Below are positions 1-8,624 of a DNA stretch of 41,998 nucleotides, one piece after another. Each line of letters opens with the position of its first letter. The stretch's first letter is position 1. Under the pieces are notes generated by a model. That model was not told where the DNA came from. It saw only the letters and a list, made by a program, of their open reading frames with translations, and did not search any database. This stretch comes from an uncultured Clostridium sp. (GTDB lineage: Bacteria > Bacillota > Clostridia > TANB77 > CAG-465), in contig CANAIR010000014.1 in NCBI GenBank assembly GCA_947361355.1, forward strand, positions 1 to 41,998, read 5' to 3'. The translations under genes were made by a program, and so were the position numbers.

Positions 1-2
1 GA

Positions 3-1364
3 TATACTCAAAAAAATTTTTATAAAGTAAGTCATTATGGTGGTATATCACTAATAGTATTAGTTATAACAATAATAGTAGTAATAATACTTGCAGCAGC
101 GGTTATAATATCACTTCAAAATAATAATCCAATGGTGGAGGCAAAAAAGGCCAAAATAAAGTCGGATGTAGCAAATATGCAGGCTATATTTACAAATACA
201 GTAGGAAAGATAATGGCTGAAAAACAAGAAGTAATAGGAATAGTGCCAAATAGGCTAAATGAACCGACAAGTAATAAAAAAAATGTAGTAGGTGAAACCA
301 CATATACTATAAATAATGAAATAGTGGGAAAAATAATATTTGATAATAAACAAAATAATGGAGTTGATTACTATACAGGAAGAAAATTGCCAGTGTATAA
401 TAAAGAAACAACATGGTATGTAGATGATGCGGGGATACTAAGGTTACAAATAGATGATGAAACATACGGAGAAGGACAAATAAACTTTAATGAAAGTATA
501 AAAATAGAAGTTAATGTAATGCCAAATAACAATTTTACAAAAGCAACCCTAGAAGTTATAATAGAATATGAAGGTGAAATAGATAGTGTAACAATAAATG
601 GAGAAAAGTTAGAGGTAGTTAAAAATGCTGAAGGAAAGTATGTAGGTAGTAAAGATGTAAGTGAAAATGGAACTTATAGTATTGAAGTAATAGCAAAAGA
701 TGGAAGTAAGAATAAATCAGAAATTAAAGTAACTGAATTAGCAGATAATATGGAAATATGGAATAAAGCTGATATGGAAAACTTTAGAGATAAGGTAAAT
801 AGTGGTGCTTCATTTGTTGACAAGAAAGTGCAAGTAATGGATGATATTTATTTAGATTGTTCTGAGACTAATCAATGGGTACCAATTAATAATTTTGATG
901 GAACTTTAGATGGAAATAATCATAGTATAAATGGAATATATGTAAATACGAGTGAAAGTAAAATTGGATTTTTTAAAATTTTAAGCCAAACAAGTAGTAT
1001 TCAAAATATAAAATTAGAAAATGTAAATATTAATGGGAAAAGCGAAGTGGGAGGTTTAGCAGCCTATAATTATTCAAAAAATATACAAAATTGTAGTGTT
1101 TCTGGTAATATTTCTGGAAATACTAATGTAGGTGGATTAGTTGGAGTAAGTGAAGGTCTTACATCAAATATTTTAAATTGTTCTGTAAGTGCAGATGTGA
1201 CAGGTGATTTTACTGTAGGTGGAGTTGTGGCGTTGAATAAAAGTGTTATAAAATACTGTGGAAAGTCCGGAAGTACTACTGCAAGAGTAACAGAAAATGA
1301 TTTTAGTATGGTAGGCGGAATAGTGGGAGAATTACAACGGTGGTTATTTATTTTCTTGTGTTAA
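3..1364 (+). CDS. Pilin-like surface protein copy 1, 5' part (partial, frameshifted)
   Basis: The reading frame is open from the left edge, so the true start lies outside the window. The first visible residues lead into a GGISLIVLVITIIVV hydrophobic segment like the cleaved N-terminus of type IV-pilin-like proteins; the usual Glu at mature position 5 is absent. A conserved region follows (about residues 45-155 of the visible part, with YYTGRKLPVYNKET and a TWYVDD motif). After it come an Ig-like region (around SVTINGE) and GLUG-type repeats (for example GNTNVGGLVG). An ATG at 132 is internal and would remove the membrane segment. The frame ends abruptly at 1364 because of an indel near 1335-1340, and homologous GLUG sequence continues in another frame. 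It belongs to a family with copies at 14140, 21074 and 41805. The probable role is a cell-surface adhesin or pseudopilin; no pilus assembly gene is in the window. Confidence 0.8.
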   Translation, partial: YTQKNFYKVSHYGGISLIVLVITIIVVIILAAAVIISLQNNNPMVEAKKAKIKSDVANMQAIFTNTVGKIMAEKQEVIGIVPNRLNEPTSNKKNVVGETTYTINNEIVGKIIFDNKQNNGVDYYTGRKLPVYNKETTWYVDDAGILRLQIDDETYGEGQINFNESIKIEVNVMPNNNFTKATLEVIIEYEGEIDSVTINGEKLEVVKNAEGKYVGSKDVSENGTYSIEVIAKDGSKNKSEIKVTELADNMEIWNKADMENFRDKVNSGASFVDKKVQVMDDIYLDCSETNQWVPINNFDGTLDGNNHSINGIYVNTSESKIGFFKILSQTSSIQNIKLENVNINGKSEVGGLAAYNYSKNIQNCSVSGNISGNTNVGGLVGVSEGLTSNILNCSVSADVTGDFTVGGVVALNKSVIKYCGKSGSTTARVTENDFSMVGGIVGELQRWLFIFLC

Positions 1365-1854
1365 TAAAGGAAATGTAGTAGGTAAAACTTATGTAGGAGG
1401 TGTAGTTTCTGATATAAGGGCAGGTACATATATTGATAGTTGTTATAATACAGGTAATGTAACTGCTAGTGGTGTAATAGTTTCTAATAACTTAACAGTA
1501 TGTGGTGGAGTTGTAGCAGAAAGCTATGGTAATATATCTAATTGCTTTTCAACAGGTATTGTTAGTGGAAAGGCAAATTATGTAGGGGGAATTTTAGGGC
1601 TTGCAAGTGCAAATATAACAGTATATCGTGTTCGAGGAATGGCAGATGTATATAGAGATGGTGTTTATGTTGAAACAGCAGCATGGGATAAAAACTTAAG
1701 TGGTGGACTTTATGGTTCGATTACAAATGTAACGAATAATAATGAACATTATTATGTAAGTGGTGATCATAGTTGTCCTGCTAGCTGGCTTGGTAGTGAG
1801 TTTGAGGAAAATTCTAAAAATCCAGGTGTTCCAAAATTAAAATGGGAAAAATAA
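1336..1854 (+). pseudogene. Pilin-like surface protein copy 1, 3' part after frameshift
   Basis: From about 1336 this frame continues the GLUG-type repeat pattern left by the upstream part (NGGYLFSCVNKGNVVG, then YVGGVVSD, NYVGGILGLA) and runs to TAA at 1852-1854. The C-terminal end, PGVPKLKWEK, resembles the end of copy 3 (WPILKWQDE), which supports this being the natural C-terminus. A short ORF starting at 1639 has no ribosome binding site of its own. Relative to the upstream frame the junction needs one extra or two missing bases near TTACAACGG. Whether this is a real mutation, a phase-off state or an assembly error cannot be told from one sequence. Confidence 0.75.
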
Positions 1855-1885
1855 TTGATTATGTATATAAAATACAATATAGCCC

Positions 1886-1914
1886 TTGAAAACTAAATAA
1901 AAGCATGATATAAT
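1886..1914 (+). promoter_or_regulatory. Sigma-A promoter for 1943 gene
   Basis: TTGAAA (1886-1891), a 17-bp spacer and a perfect TATAAT (1909-1914) lie just upstream of the 1943 gene, with an AGGGGAAA ribosome binding site between promoter and start. Confidence 0.75.
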
Positions 1915-1942
1915 CTAAATACTTTTTAGGGGAAATAGTAAT

Positions 1943-2698
1943 ATGAAGAAATTAAACGTAGTAATAATTGTAGTAATGTGTGTTGTATTTTTTAATAATG
2001 TTTATGCCTCACAAAAAGTAGCTATGGAGGTTTTAACAAGTAAAAATAATGTTTGCAAAAATGACAATATACAAGTTAAGGTAATACTAAAAAATTTAGA
2101 TAAAAATATTTGTGCTAAAAACATTAGTGGGTATATAGATTATGATAAGTCTGTATTTGAAACTGTAACAAATAATGATATATATATAAATAATAGAATT
2201 CTAAAAGATAGTTATGATGAAATTTCAAAGAAAATATTTACAAGTACTAACTTAAAATTATCAAACAATACTAATGTATTAACTATTAAGTTAAAAGTTA
2301 AAGAAAATGTGAGAGTAAATTATGGTTATGTATATATAAAACAGTTATATATTATAGATGAAAATTATAAAAAAATAGAAATCAATAATAAAAATATAAA
2401 ATTTACTATATCAAATACTATTAATAATGATAGTAGTAGTTTATTAAATAACTTAAGTATTAACGATATTACAAATAATATGAGTCAACATGTTAGTAGA
2501 CCTATACTAGAAAATTTTTCAAAGATATTGTCTATACCTTTAGAAGGAACTTGTATTATAGTATATTCATTTTTAGCTGTAATTTTATTTAGAGTTTTTG
2601 TTGGAATTGTATATAAAGGTAGTTTAAACTTTTTCCAAAGATTTAGAAGAATTGGTCAAATTAGAAGACTTAATAAAATATTTAAAAGTATAAATTAA
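1943..2698 (+). CDS. Secreted, membrane-anchored cohesin-like domain protein
   Basis: A 251-residue protein with an N-terminal signal peptide (KKLNVVIIVVMCVVFF, probable cleavage after VYAS). The extracellular domain of about 130 residues has the alternating beta pattern of cohesin/Ig-like modules (VKVILKNLDKN, GYIDYDKSVFE, LTIKLKVKE). A C-terminal membrane segment follows (about 195-215, IIVYSFLAVILFRVFVGIV) with a basic cytosolic tail. It stands alone between its own promoter and a terminator, directly downstream of pilin copy 1, so it may act with that protein at the cell surface; this is only positional. The family call rests on fold-like pattern, not on a diagnostic motif. Confidence 0.7.
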   Translation: MKKLNVVIIVVMCVVFFNNVYASQKVAMEVLTSKNNVCKNDNIQVKVILKNLDKNICAKNISGYIDYDKSVFETVTNNDIYINNRILKDSYDEISKKIFTSTNLKLSNNTNVLTIKLKVKENVRVNYGYVYIKQLYIIDENYKKIEINNKNIKFTISNTINNDSSSLLNNLSINDITNNMSQHVSRPILENFSKILSIPLEGTCIIVYSFLAVILFRVFVGIVYKGSLNFFQRFRRIGQIRRLNKIFKSIN

Positions 2699-2710
2699 AA
2701 AGTAGTAGAA

Positions 2711-2756
2711 AAAAATATTATATCTGTATAACATAAAACAGATATAATATTTTTTT
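2711..2756. terminator. Bidirectional terminator
   Basis: A near-perfect stem of about 15 bp (arms AATATTATATCTGT and ACAGATATAATATT) with an A-rich 5' flank and a T-run 3' flank sits between the convergent genes ending at 2698 (+) and 2767 (-). Confidence 0.85.
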
Positions 2757-2766
2757 ATATATTAAT

Positions 2767-3462
2767 TTAATCGACTGGTGTCATATTAGGATAAATTTTC
2801 TTTAGGACATCATCGTTAAATTTTTCATCGTAAAATTTGTCTATTTCATTTTTTGCTTCTATTCCATGGCGTCTATCTGTTTGTCTTAAAACAGCTTTAG
2901 ATGTAAATATAATATCAAATAAAACAATAACAATTAAAATCCAGGTTAGTGTTTTACCTATTTTGTTTGGTATTTTTTCTATATATTTTGAAAGAAAAGG
3001 ATATATTCCACGTACCCAAATTATTCCTAAAAATCCCCAGAATACACAATATACTAAACTTGTTCTTTCAAGTATTCCTAAACTATCTTCTTGATAGTAC
3101 CAAGATACTGTACCAAATATCATCTCTTGAAAAAAGCTGCAAAACCATTCAAAAGCACCACCAACTATAAAGCTACCTATATATATAAATATGTTTTTCC
3201 AACCAGTCATTTTTACAAAGCATATGGAAATTAAAACAGCTCCAAGTCCATAAACTGGATTTAGTAGTTCAAGTATTAAAGCTCTTCTGCTTTCAAAATA
3301 ACCATTTGTTATAATACACCAAAGAGTTTCTACAACAACACCTGCAAAACATCCTATATAAAAAATCCAAAATAATTTATAAAAATTTAGCCCATTTGCA
3401 AACGATTTTTCATTATTTAAGTTATTGATTTCATTAATTTTATTATTTATATTTTTTGTCAT
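2767..3462 (-). CDS. CmpB-type multi-pass membrane protein (PF06541-like), paralogue 1
   Basis: A 231-residue membrane protein with about six hydrophobic segments. It shares with the genes at 6239 and 23937 the pattern of a conserved first helix (GVVVETLWC), the NPVYGLGAVLI loop and helices ending in FGTVSWYY. This is the family often named putative ABC-transporter type IV / CmpB; its biochemical role is not established. I place the start at the ATG at 3462 because AGGAGAAAATTAATG gives a proper ribosome binding site; an upstream in-frame ATG at 3504 lacks one. The charged C-terminal tail (from about residue 195) is cytosolic by inference. It is monocistronic and ends at the shared terminator with the 1943 gene. 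Confidence 0.75.
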   Translation of the reverse strand: MTKNINNKINEINNLNNEKSFANGLNFYKLFWIFYIGCFAGVVVETLWCIITNGYFESRRALILELLNPVYGLGAVLISICFVKMTGWKNIFIYIGSFIVGGAFEWFCSFFQEMIFGTVSWYYQEDSLGILERTSLVYCVFWGFLGIIWVRGIYPFLSKYIEKIPNKIGKTLTWILIVIVLFDIIFTSKAVLRQTDRRHGIEAKNEIDKFYDEKFNDDVLKKIYPNMTPVD

Positions 3463-3631
3463 TAATTTTCTCCTTTTATAATATTTTACGTCAAAATAAT
3501 ACAAAATACAACAAAATGCAACAAAAAATATAAATTAAACTTTAATGAATCTTTTTTACAAAGATTTTATGTATAATAAATAAAAAAATGTTGAAAAAAT
3601 TAGAATATTGAAATAATTTTTCATAATTTAC

Positions 3632-3660
3632 TGGAAAAATTCATAATTAAGTGGTATAAT
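3632..3660 (+). promoter_or_regulatory. Probable promoter for 3686 gene
   Basis: A perfect TATAAT lies at 3655-3660 with a weak TGGAAA -35 at 17-bp spacing. The ribosome binding site GTAGGAGGG follows. Confidence 0.5.
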
Positions 3661-3685
3661 CATATCATATGTAGGAGGGATTGTT

Positions 3686-4396
3686 ATGCAAAAAAATAGT
3701 GGAAGCATAAGCAAAGTACTAATTGTAATAGCTGTTATTGTAGTTGTTGGTATTATTTTAGCTATTGGAGCATATTTTATATTTGATAATGCTCAATATA
3801 CAATTGTTTCAGAGGAAGTAAATAAAATAAATACTAGTAAAACTGTTGATATGAACATAAAATCTAAAGGTAGATATCAAAATTTAGAAAAGGGAATTAA
3901 AGAATATGCAAATGAATATTATGAAAATTTTAACAAATTAAAAGAGTTATACTCAAAAGATGATTTGAAAAATTGTTTAGCAATAGACAATATAAAAAAT
4001 GATGGACCTAATTTTGATAATACAAAAAATACTATAAATGTTACAAAAGAAGATGAGACAAAAATTAAAACAAGATTGCAAGAAATGGTAAGTGATGAAT
4101 ATTTAAATAAGAAAGCAGAAGAACTTAATTTGGACAGTAAAATGAAAGAACTTTTCTTATCAACTTTAAATTTAAAGAGTGATGTTGAAGCAGTAACTAG
4201 TATTTCAGAAAGCTATGATAAATGTTTGGCTGGAATTGAAGATATTTTAAATTTCTTAAATGAAAACCAATCAGGATGGTCTATTAAAAACGAAAAAATT
4301 ATGTTTAATAGTGTAGATTTATTAACAAAATATAATTCTTTAGTTTCTACTCATAAAATTAATCAAACACAACTTGCAAATAAAGCTAGAAAATAA
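3686..4396 (+). CDS. Membrane-anchored protein of unknown function
   Basis: 236 residues. A short cytosolic N-terminus is followed by one strong membrane helix (about residues 9-32, VLIVIAVIVVVGIILAIGAYFIF). The rest is a charged, mainly alpha-helical extracellular region without cysteine pairs or a recognisable catalytic motif (pattern such as NLEKGIKEYANEYYENFNKLKELY). Ribosome binding site TAGGAGGGATTGTTATG fits the start. It has its own promoter and terminator. I do not recognise the family; a helical sensor-like or envelope scaffold protein is possible. Confidence 0.75.
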   Translation: MQKNSGSISKVLIVIAVIVVVGIILAIGAYFIFDNAQYTIVSEEVNKINTSKTVDMNIKSKGRYQNLEKGIKEYANEYYENFNKLKELYSKDDLKNCLAIDNIKNDGPNFDNTKNTINVTKEDETKIKTRLQEMVSDEYLNKKAEELNLDSKMKELFLSTLNLKSDVEAVTSISESYDKCLAGIEDILNFLNENQSGWSIKNEKIMFNSVDLLTKYNSLVSTHKINQTQLANKARK

Positions 4397-4407
4397 AAAT
4401 AAAAGTT

Positions 4408-4445
4408 AAAGGAAGAACAAAAATAAATTTTGTCTTCCTTTTTTG
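4408..4445 (+). terminator. Rho-independent terminator
   Basis: Stem AAGGAAG-ACAAAA pairing with TTTTGT-CTTCCTT (one bulged base), followed by a T-run, directly after the 3686 gene. Confidence 0.8.
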
Positions 4446-4504
4446 TTATCATTTTAATAATTTTGTCGTTATATTTATTGAAACATATAATAAGGGGGAT
4501 TTTT

Positions 4505-5527
4505 ATGGTATCAATAAATATGCTTTCAAGGGCAGATAGTGTTAAGGGACAAGGTGTTTTATCTGCTCATGATGAACAAGTAGAATTAGTAAAAAAAGAA
4601 TTAGTAGAATATAATGTAGTTGAAAATAAGGTAAAACTTTGTAAAATAATGCACTTTCATACAATAAATCCCGAATTCTTTTTTATGATTCCATTCGTAA
4701 AGAAAAAATCAAAGACAGTGGCCTATGTGCATTTTTTACCTGAAACACTAGAAAATAGTATAAAACTTAATAAAACTATAAGGAAAATATTTTATAAATA
4801 TATAATAGAATTTTATAAAAAAGTAGATTATTTAGTAGTAGTAAATCCATATTTTATAGATGTTTTAGAAAAATATGGAATAGATAGAAGAAAAATAACA
4901 TATATACCAAATTTCGTATCTAATAAAAATTTTTATAAAATAGATGAAAGCGAAAGAACGCTTTTAAGAAAAAAATATGGTATTGATGAAAATAAATTTG
5001 TAGTATTAAGTGTTGGACAGCTCCAAAAAAGAAAAGGCGTACTAGATTTTATTGAAGTGGCGCGTAATATGCCTGATACATTGTTTTTATGGGCTGGGGA
5101 TGCAGTTTTTGGAAAAATATCAGATGGATATAAAGAAATAAAAGAAATCATTGCAAAAAATTTACCTAATAATGTTAAATTTCTAGGCTTAATTGAAAGA
5201 GAAAAAATGAATGAAATATATAATATTGCTGATGTTATGTTTATGCCATCTTATGATGAACTCTTTCCTATGACTATATTAGAATCAATGTGTTTAAATC
5301 TACCAGTTGTAGTAAGAGATTTAAAAATATATGATAATATTTTATTTGATTATTGTTTAAGATCTAATACTAACGAAAGTTTTGTTAATACTTTACAAAA
5401 ATTAGAAAAGGACAATGATTTCTATAATGTAGCATGCGAAAAGTCAAATAATGGAAATATATTTTATAGTGAAGATAATGTGGCTAATATGTGGAGAGAA
5501 TTTTATGATGGTATAATAGAGGAATAA
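4505..5527 (+). CDS. GT4-family glycosyltransferase, probably glycolipid synthesis
   Basis: 340 residues from the ATG at 4505, which has an AAGGGGGA ribosome binding site. A longer reading from a TTG at 4430 would start inside the preceding terminator and is rejected. The N-terminal half (VSINMLSRADSVKGQGV, MHFHTINPEFFF, YVHFLPETLE) resembles the Firmicutes transferases that add sugars to diacylglycerol glycolipids (lipoteichoic-acid anchors). The C-terminal GT-B half has VLSVGQLQKRKG for the nucleotide-sugar site and the EX7E motif ELFPMTILE. It is predicted to act at the inner face of the membrane. The TVP38 gene follows after 2 nt, so the two form an operon. Sugar specificity cannot be read from sequence. 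Confidence 0.85.
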   Translation: MVSINMLSRADSVKGQGVLSAHDEQVELVKKELVEYNVVENKVKLCKIMHFHTINPEFFFMIPFVKKKSKTVAYVHFLPETLENSIKLNKTIRKIFYKYIIEFYKKVDYLVVVNPYFIDVLEKYGIDRRKITYIPNFVSNKNFYKIDESERTLLRKKYGIDENKFVVLSVGQLQKRKGVLDFIEVARNMPDTLFLWAGDAVFGKISDGYKEIKEIIAKNLPNNVKFLGLIEREKMNEIYNIADVMFMPSYDELFPMTILESMCLNLPVVVRDLKIYDNILFDYCLRSNTNESFVNTLQKLEKDNDFYNVACEKSNNGNIFYSEDNVANMWREFYDGIIEE

Positions 5528-5529
5528 AT

Positions 5530-6153
5530 ATGGAAGAAATAATAAATGTAGAGGAAGTAAAAGATAATAAGTTAAAAATAATAATAAACTTGTTAACTAT
5601 CTTGGGAACTATATTACTTATAGCATTTATGTGGTATGGAATAAAATTAAACATTTTTACTTCACAGGAAGCTTTAAGTAATTTTTTAAAACAAATGGGA
5701 ATAGTTGGTCCATTAGTTTTTATAGTTATACAAATAGTACAAGTTGTTATTCCAATAATTCCAGGAGGAATTAGTACAGCAGTCGGTGTTTTAGTATTTG
5801 GTCCAGTTTATGGTTTTATTTATAATTATTTAGGTATAGTTTTAGGTTCTATAATAGTTTTTTTAATATCAAAAAAATATGGAATGAAAATTATAAAAAA
5901 ATTATTTAAAAAAAGTACAATAGATAAATATATAGGATGGTTAGACGAGGGAAGTAGATTTGATAAACTGTTTGCATTTGCAATATTTATGCCAGTTGCG
6001 CCAGATGATTTTTTATGTTATTTGGCTGGAATTACCAAAATGAGTATTAAAAAGTTTACTGCAATAATAATTTTTTGTAAACCTGCAACTATAATAGCAT
6101 ATAGTTTAAGTCTATCCTTTATGATAGATATTATAATTAAATTTTTTAGTTGA
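5530..6153 (+). CDS. TVP38/TMEM64 (VTT-domain) membrane protein
   Basis: 207 residues with an N-terminal helix and the VTT/SNARE-associated core: a QVVIPIIPGGISTAVGVLVFG loop region (about residues 70-95), a glycine-rich helix GSIIVFLISKKYG, and FAIFMPVAPDDFLCYLAGITKM (about 150-175). DedA/TVP38 proteins include lipid scramblases and flippases. Being 2 nt behind a putative glycolipid glycosyltransferase suggests a role in moving or handling lipid-linked sugars; that link is inference from position. Confidence 0.88.
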   Translation: MEEIINVEEVKDNKLKIIINLLTILGTILLIAFMWYGIKLNIFTSQEALSNFLKQMGIVGPLVFIVIQIVQVVIPIIPGGISTAVGVLVFGPVYGFIYNYLGIVLGSIIVFLISKKYGMKIIKKLFKKSTIDKYIGWLDEGSRFDKLFAFAIFMPVAPDDFLCYLAGITKMSIKKFTAIIIFCKPATIIAYSLSLSFMIDIIIKFFS

Positions 6154-6163
6154 TAAAAAAGCA

Positions 6164-6210
6164 AAACATAGCTAAAGTTTATAAATTTTAGCTATGTTAA
6201 ATTTTTTATT
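6164..6210. terminator. Bidirectional terminator
   Basis: Stem ACATAGCTAAA / TTTAGCTATGT with A-run before and T-run after, between convergent genes ending at 6153 (+) and 6239 (-). Confidence 0.82.
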
Positions 6211-6238
6211 TGTATAATTTATAGAATATATTTTATTT

Positions 6239-7024
6239 TTATTTACTTTTCTCTTTATTTTTATATTTATATTTATTTTTTTTATCTATTCTATATGTAT
6301 GAATTGCAAGTCTTAATTCGTCAAAGGTATCATTAAATTTTGGAAATTCCATATTAGGGAATGCGTTAATTAACCTATTTTTTAGAGTATCTTTTTTATT
6401 TATAAATTCAAGTTTTAAATCTTCTAATTGTTTAATAAGTTCACTATTTTGTATACTAGAATTAGTTTTAATTTGAATTTTATTTTTAATTTCACTTAAA
6501 TAGCTAAGTTTTACTTTTAGATTTAAAATTGTATTTAATGTACATATAGAATCTATTACTAAAATTACAAATATAATAAATACTACATATGGTAAATATA
6601 TATTAGGTACATTTGATATTAAAGCTTGTATATTTGGATGTATTATATATGTTATAAATAAACCTAGTATTCCAAATAATACGCTATTTAATAAACAGAC
6701 TCTACCTTTTAAATTAAAAGGTAAATGTGAATAATCCCACCATTTTGCATCAAATAGTTTTTCCATTATGTAGCTTGTAATATATTCAAGTGTAGTTGTA
6801 AGTAAACAAGCAAGAAAGAAAATAACTATTGGATTACTATAAAATGGTTCTAAGAATATGACAACTAATATTCCTCCAAAGCCATAAATTGGACAATATG
6901 GTCCATATAAAAATCCACGGTTTGTCCATTGTCCTTCGCATAATCTACAATATATTTCTTCAGTGATCCATCCAAGAACACTATAAATAAAAAAATATAA
7001 AAATAAAGAAAATATATAATCCAT
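6239..7024 (-). CDS. CmpB-type membrane protein (PF06541-like), paralogue 2
   Basis: 261 residues. The N-terminal half shows the family signature clearly: GWITEEIYC, a short loop with WTNRGFLYGPYCPIYGFGG (about residues 30-50), then several helices. The C-terminal about 80 residues are charged and coiled-coil-like (ELIKQLEDLKLEFINKKDTLKNR), an extension that differs from paralogues 1 and 3. The start at 7024 has GGAAGTG at good distance. A near-perfect promoter is upstream at 7045-7073. Function unknown; possibly a membrane transporter component. Confidence 0.82.
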   Translation of the reverse strand: MDYIFSLFLYFFIYSVLGWITEEIYCRLCEGQWTNRGFLYGPYCPIYGFGGILVVIFLEPFYSNPIVIFFLACLLTTTLEYITSYIMEKLFDAKWWDYSHLPFNLKGRVCLLNSVLFGILGLFITYIIHPNIQALISNVPNIYLPYVVFIIFVILVIDSICTLNTILNLKVKLSYLSEIKNKIQIKTNSSIQNSELIKQLEDLKLEFINKKDTLKNRLINAFPNMEFPKFNDTFDELRLAIHTYRIDKKNKYKYKNKEKSK

Positions 7025-7044
7025 TCAATCACTTCCGTAAAAGT

Positions 7045-7073
7045 ATTATACAAAATGAAAAAAAAAATGTCAA
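7045..7073 (-). promoter_or_regulatory. Consensus sigma-A promoter (minus strand) for 6239-7024 gene
   Basis: Read on the minus strand: TTGACA (7073-7068), a 17-bp spacer, TATAAT (7050-7045). All twelve bases match consensus. Confidence 0.85.
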
Positions 7074-7157
7074 TAATTTTGTTGTTGTAAAAGTTTTACT
7101 TTGGAATATAATTTTTTGATAGGTATTTAAATAATGGATTTAATACATAAATTAAGC

Positions 7158-7186
7158 TTGAAAAAATAATATTAAAATTATATAAT
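7158..7186 (+). promoter_or_regulatory. Sigma-A promoter for 7209 gene
   Basis: TTGAAA (7158-7163), a 17-bp spacer and TATAAT (7181-7186), then an AAGGTAAGGTG ribosome binding site before the ATG at 7209. Confidence 0.75.
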
Positions 7187-7208
7187 ATGTAAAAGGTAAG
7201 GTGATAAA

Positions 7209-7745
7209 ATGGAAAAATATCTGAAAAAATATACTATAAATTCTTTACTAATATCAGTGTTACTTATTATATTTTCAATATTTTTAATGGTAAAGCCAAC
7301 AGAATCTATAACTTTTATAGTTATTATGTTTTCAGGAGTAGTGGCTATTGATGGTATATTTCATATAATATCATATTTTAGTGTACCAAAGGAATTAAAA
7401 TTCTTTAACTTTGAACTAATAGAAGGAATTTCTCAATTAATACTTGGAATTTTAACTATGTTAAAGCCAGAATGGGTTAGTGCATTTTTTCCAATGTTTA
7501 TTGGAATGTGGATTATATTTAGTAGTATAGTAAAATTTCAATTTGCGTTAAATATAAAACAAACTGGAAATGTTAATTGGATTATAATTTTAACTTTTTC
7601 AATAATCATATTTTTACTTGGTTTGCTTATGGTAATAAATCCAATAGGCTCAATTATTACAATTACAACCCTTTGTGGAATAGTATTATTTATAGCTGAG
7701 ATTTTAAATGTTATTCAATATATAATTTTTATATTAAAGATATAG
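7209..7745 (+). CDS. DUF308 / HdeD-like membrane protein
   Basis: 178 residues, nearly all hydrophobic, with about six helices in three similar hairpins of the DUF308 type: a helix, a short loop with a P residue (VKPTES, LKPEWV, INPIGS), and a second helix. That internal threefold repeat of the 'P' loop is the family hallmark. HdeD of enteric bacteria is linked to acid resistance, but most Firmicutes members are uncharacterised. It is monocistronic with its own promoter and terminator. Confidence 0.85.
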   Translation: MEKYLKKYTINSLLISVLLIIFSIFLMVKPTESITFIVIMFSGVVAIDGIFHIISYFSVPKELKFFNFELIEGISQLILGILTMLKPEWVSAFFPMFIGMWIIFSSIVKFQFALNIKQTGNVNWIIILTFSIIIFLLGLLMVINPIGSIITITTLCGIVLFIAEILNVIQYIIFILKI

Positions 7746-7795
7746 TAAATTAAATATATAGTATAAAAATTAAATAAATAATTATCTTGTAAATA

Positions 7796-7842
7796 AAAAA
7801 CATATCCCAATAACAAATATCTTATTGGGATATGTTTTTATT
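7796..7842. terminator. Bidirectional terminator
   Basis: Long perfect stem AAACATATCCCAATAA / TTATTGGGATATGTTT with flanking A- and T-runs, between genes ending at 7745 (+) and 7843 (-). Confidence 0.9.
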
Positions 7843-8607
7843 TTAGTTAAATATAAGTTCAGAAATTACATCTGCAATTTCTTGTTTTGTCTCACATTTT
7901 GTTACTACTTTTTCTTTATCAATAATCATAGCAAAATGTTTACCATTACCAATTCTATTTAAAAGGTTTGCCACAATGAAATTTGCATCATTTTTTATTA
8001 GAAGCTTATGTGCAACATCATAAAGTTCATCTTCTGATACTCCTTCAAGTAATTTAAAACCTATTAATTTTACATTAGGTGCAAATTGTTTTATATTGGA
8101 AATAACTTTTGGAGTTAACGTTAGTTTAACAAAAAGATTTTCCTCATAGGAAGAAATTTTGCTTTGTGAATTACAAAGACTAGTAGGGTTTTTTAGAATG
8201 TTAAGTATATCATCTTTTGTTATAACTCTTTTTGTAGAATTTACAAAATTTGCAATTTCTTCTGAAAGTTCTTCAGCCCTAATAACAAATTCACCTTTAT
8301 AATCTCCAACAGCAGAAGAGTGAACTATTGCGTAAATATCATCGCTTTTGAAAATATTTTCCAAGGCATTTAATAATTCATCTGTTGAATCAATTTGTAC
8401 AAATACAAATTGTTCTGAATTAACTTTCGGTTTGTAGCAAAGTTTAGGACAAATGTAGTATATTTTTCCAATTTCTTCTTTATATTTTTTTATTAAAGTA
8501 TCTGCTACAATACTTCCTAAAGCACCTGTTGACATATTTGTTATTTTCATAACGGCGTCAATAGCTTCATTTGTTGGACCAGCTGTAATAATAATATTCT
8601 TTTTCAT
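7843..8607 (-). CDS. coaB: Phosphopantothenate--cysteine ligase (monofunctional CoaB)
   Basis: 254 residues matching the stand-alone CoaB type known from streptococci and enterococci, without a fused CoaC decarboxylase domain. It would join cysteine to 4'-phosphopantothenate with CTP in coenzyme A synthesis. Seen motifs: IITAGPTNEAIDAVMKITN and STGALG near the N-terminus (nucleotide and dimer region), HSSAVGDYKGEF in the middle, KLIGFKLLEG and the late NDANFIVANL region. I choose the ATG at 8607 because GAAAGGTGG precedes it; the GTG at 8619 overlaps that site. It lies 17 nt behind the nitrilase-fold gene and shares its transcript. No coaC is visible in the window. Confidence 0.88.
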   Translation of the reverse strand: MKKNIIITAGPTNEAIDAVMKITNMSTGALGSIVADTLIKKYKEEIGKIYYICPKLCYKPKVNSEQFVFVQIDSTDELLNALENIFKSDDIYAIVHSSAVGDYKGEFVIRAEELSEEIANFVNSTKRVITKDDILNILKNPTSLCNSQSKISSYEENLFVKLTLTPKVISNIKQFAPNVKLIGFKLLEGVSEDELYDVAHKLLIKNDANFIVANLLNRIGNGKHFAMIIDKEKVVTKCETKQEIADVISELIFN

Positions 8608-8624
8608 AATTTTTTCCACCTTTC

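Noticed and set aside
4463-4491. Promoter TTGTCG-17-TATAAT for the glycosyltransferase
   Set aside because: The predicted transcript start would fall inside the ribosome binding site, so the box match is not trusted.
4430-4504. N-terminal extension of the glycosyltransferase from a TTG at 4430
   Set aside because: It overlaps the terminator of the preceding gene and has no ribosome binding site; the ATG at 4505 has AAGGGGGA and fits family length.
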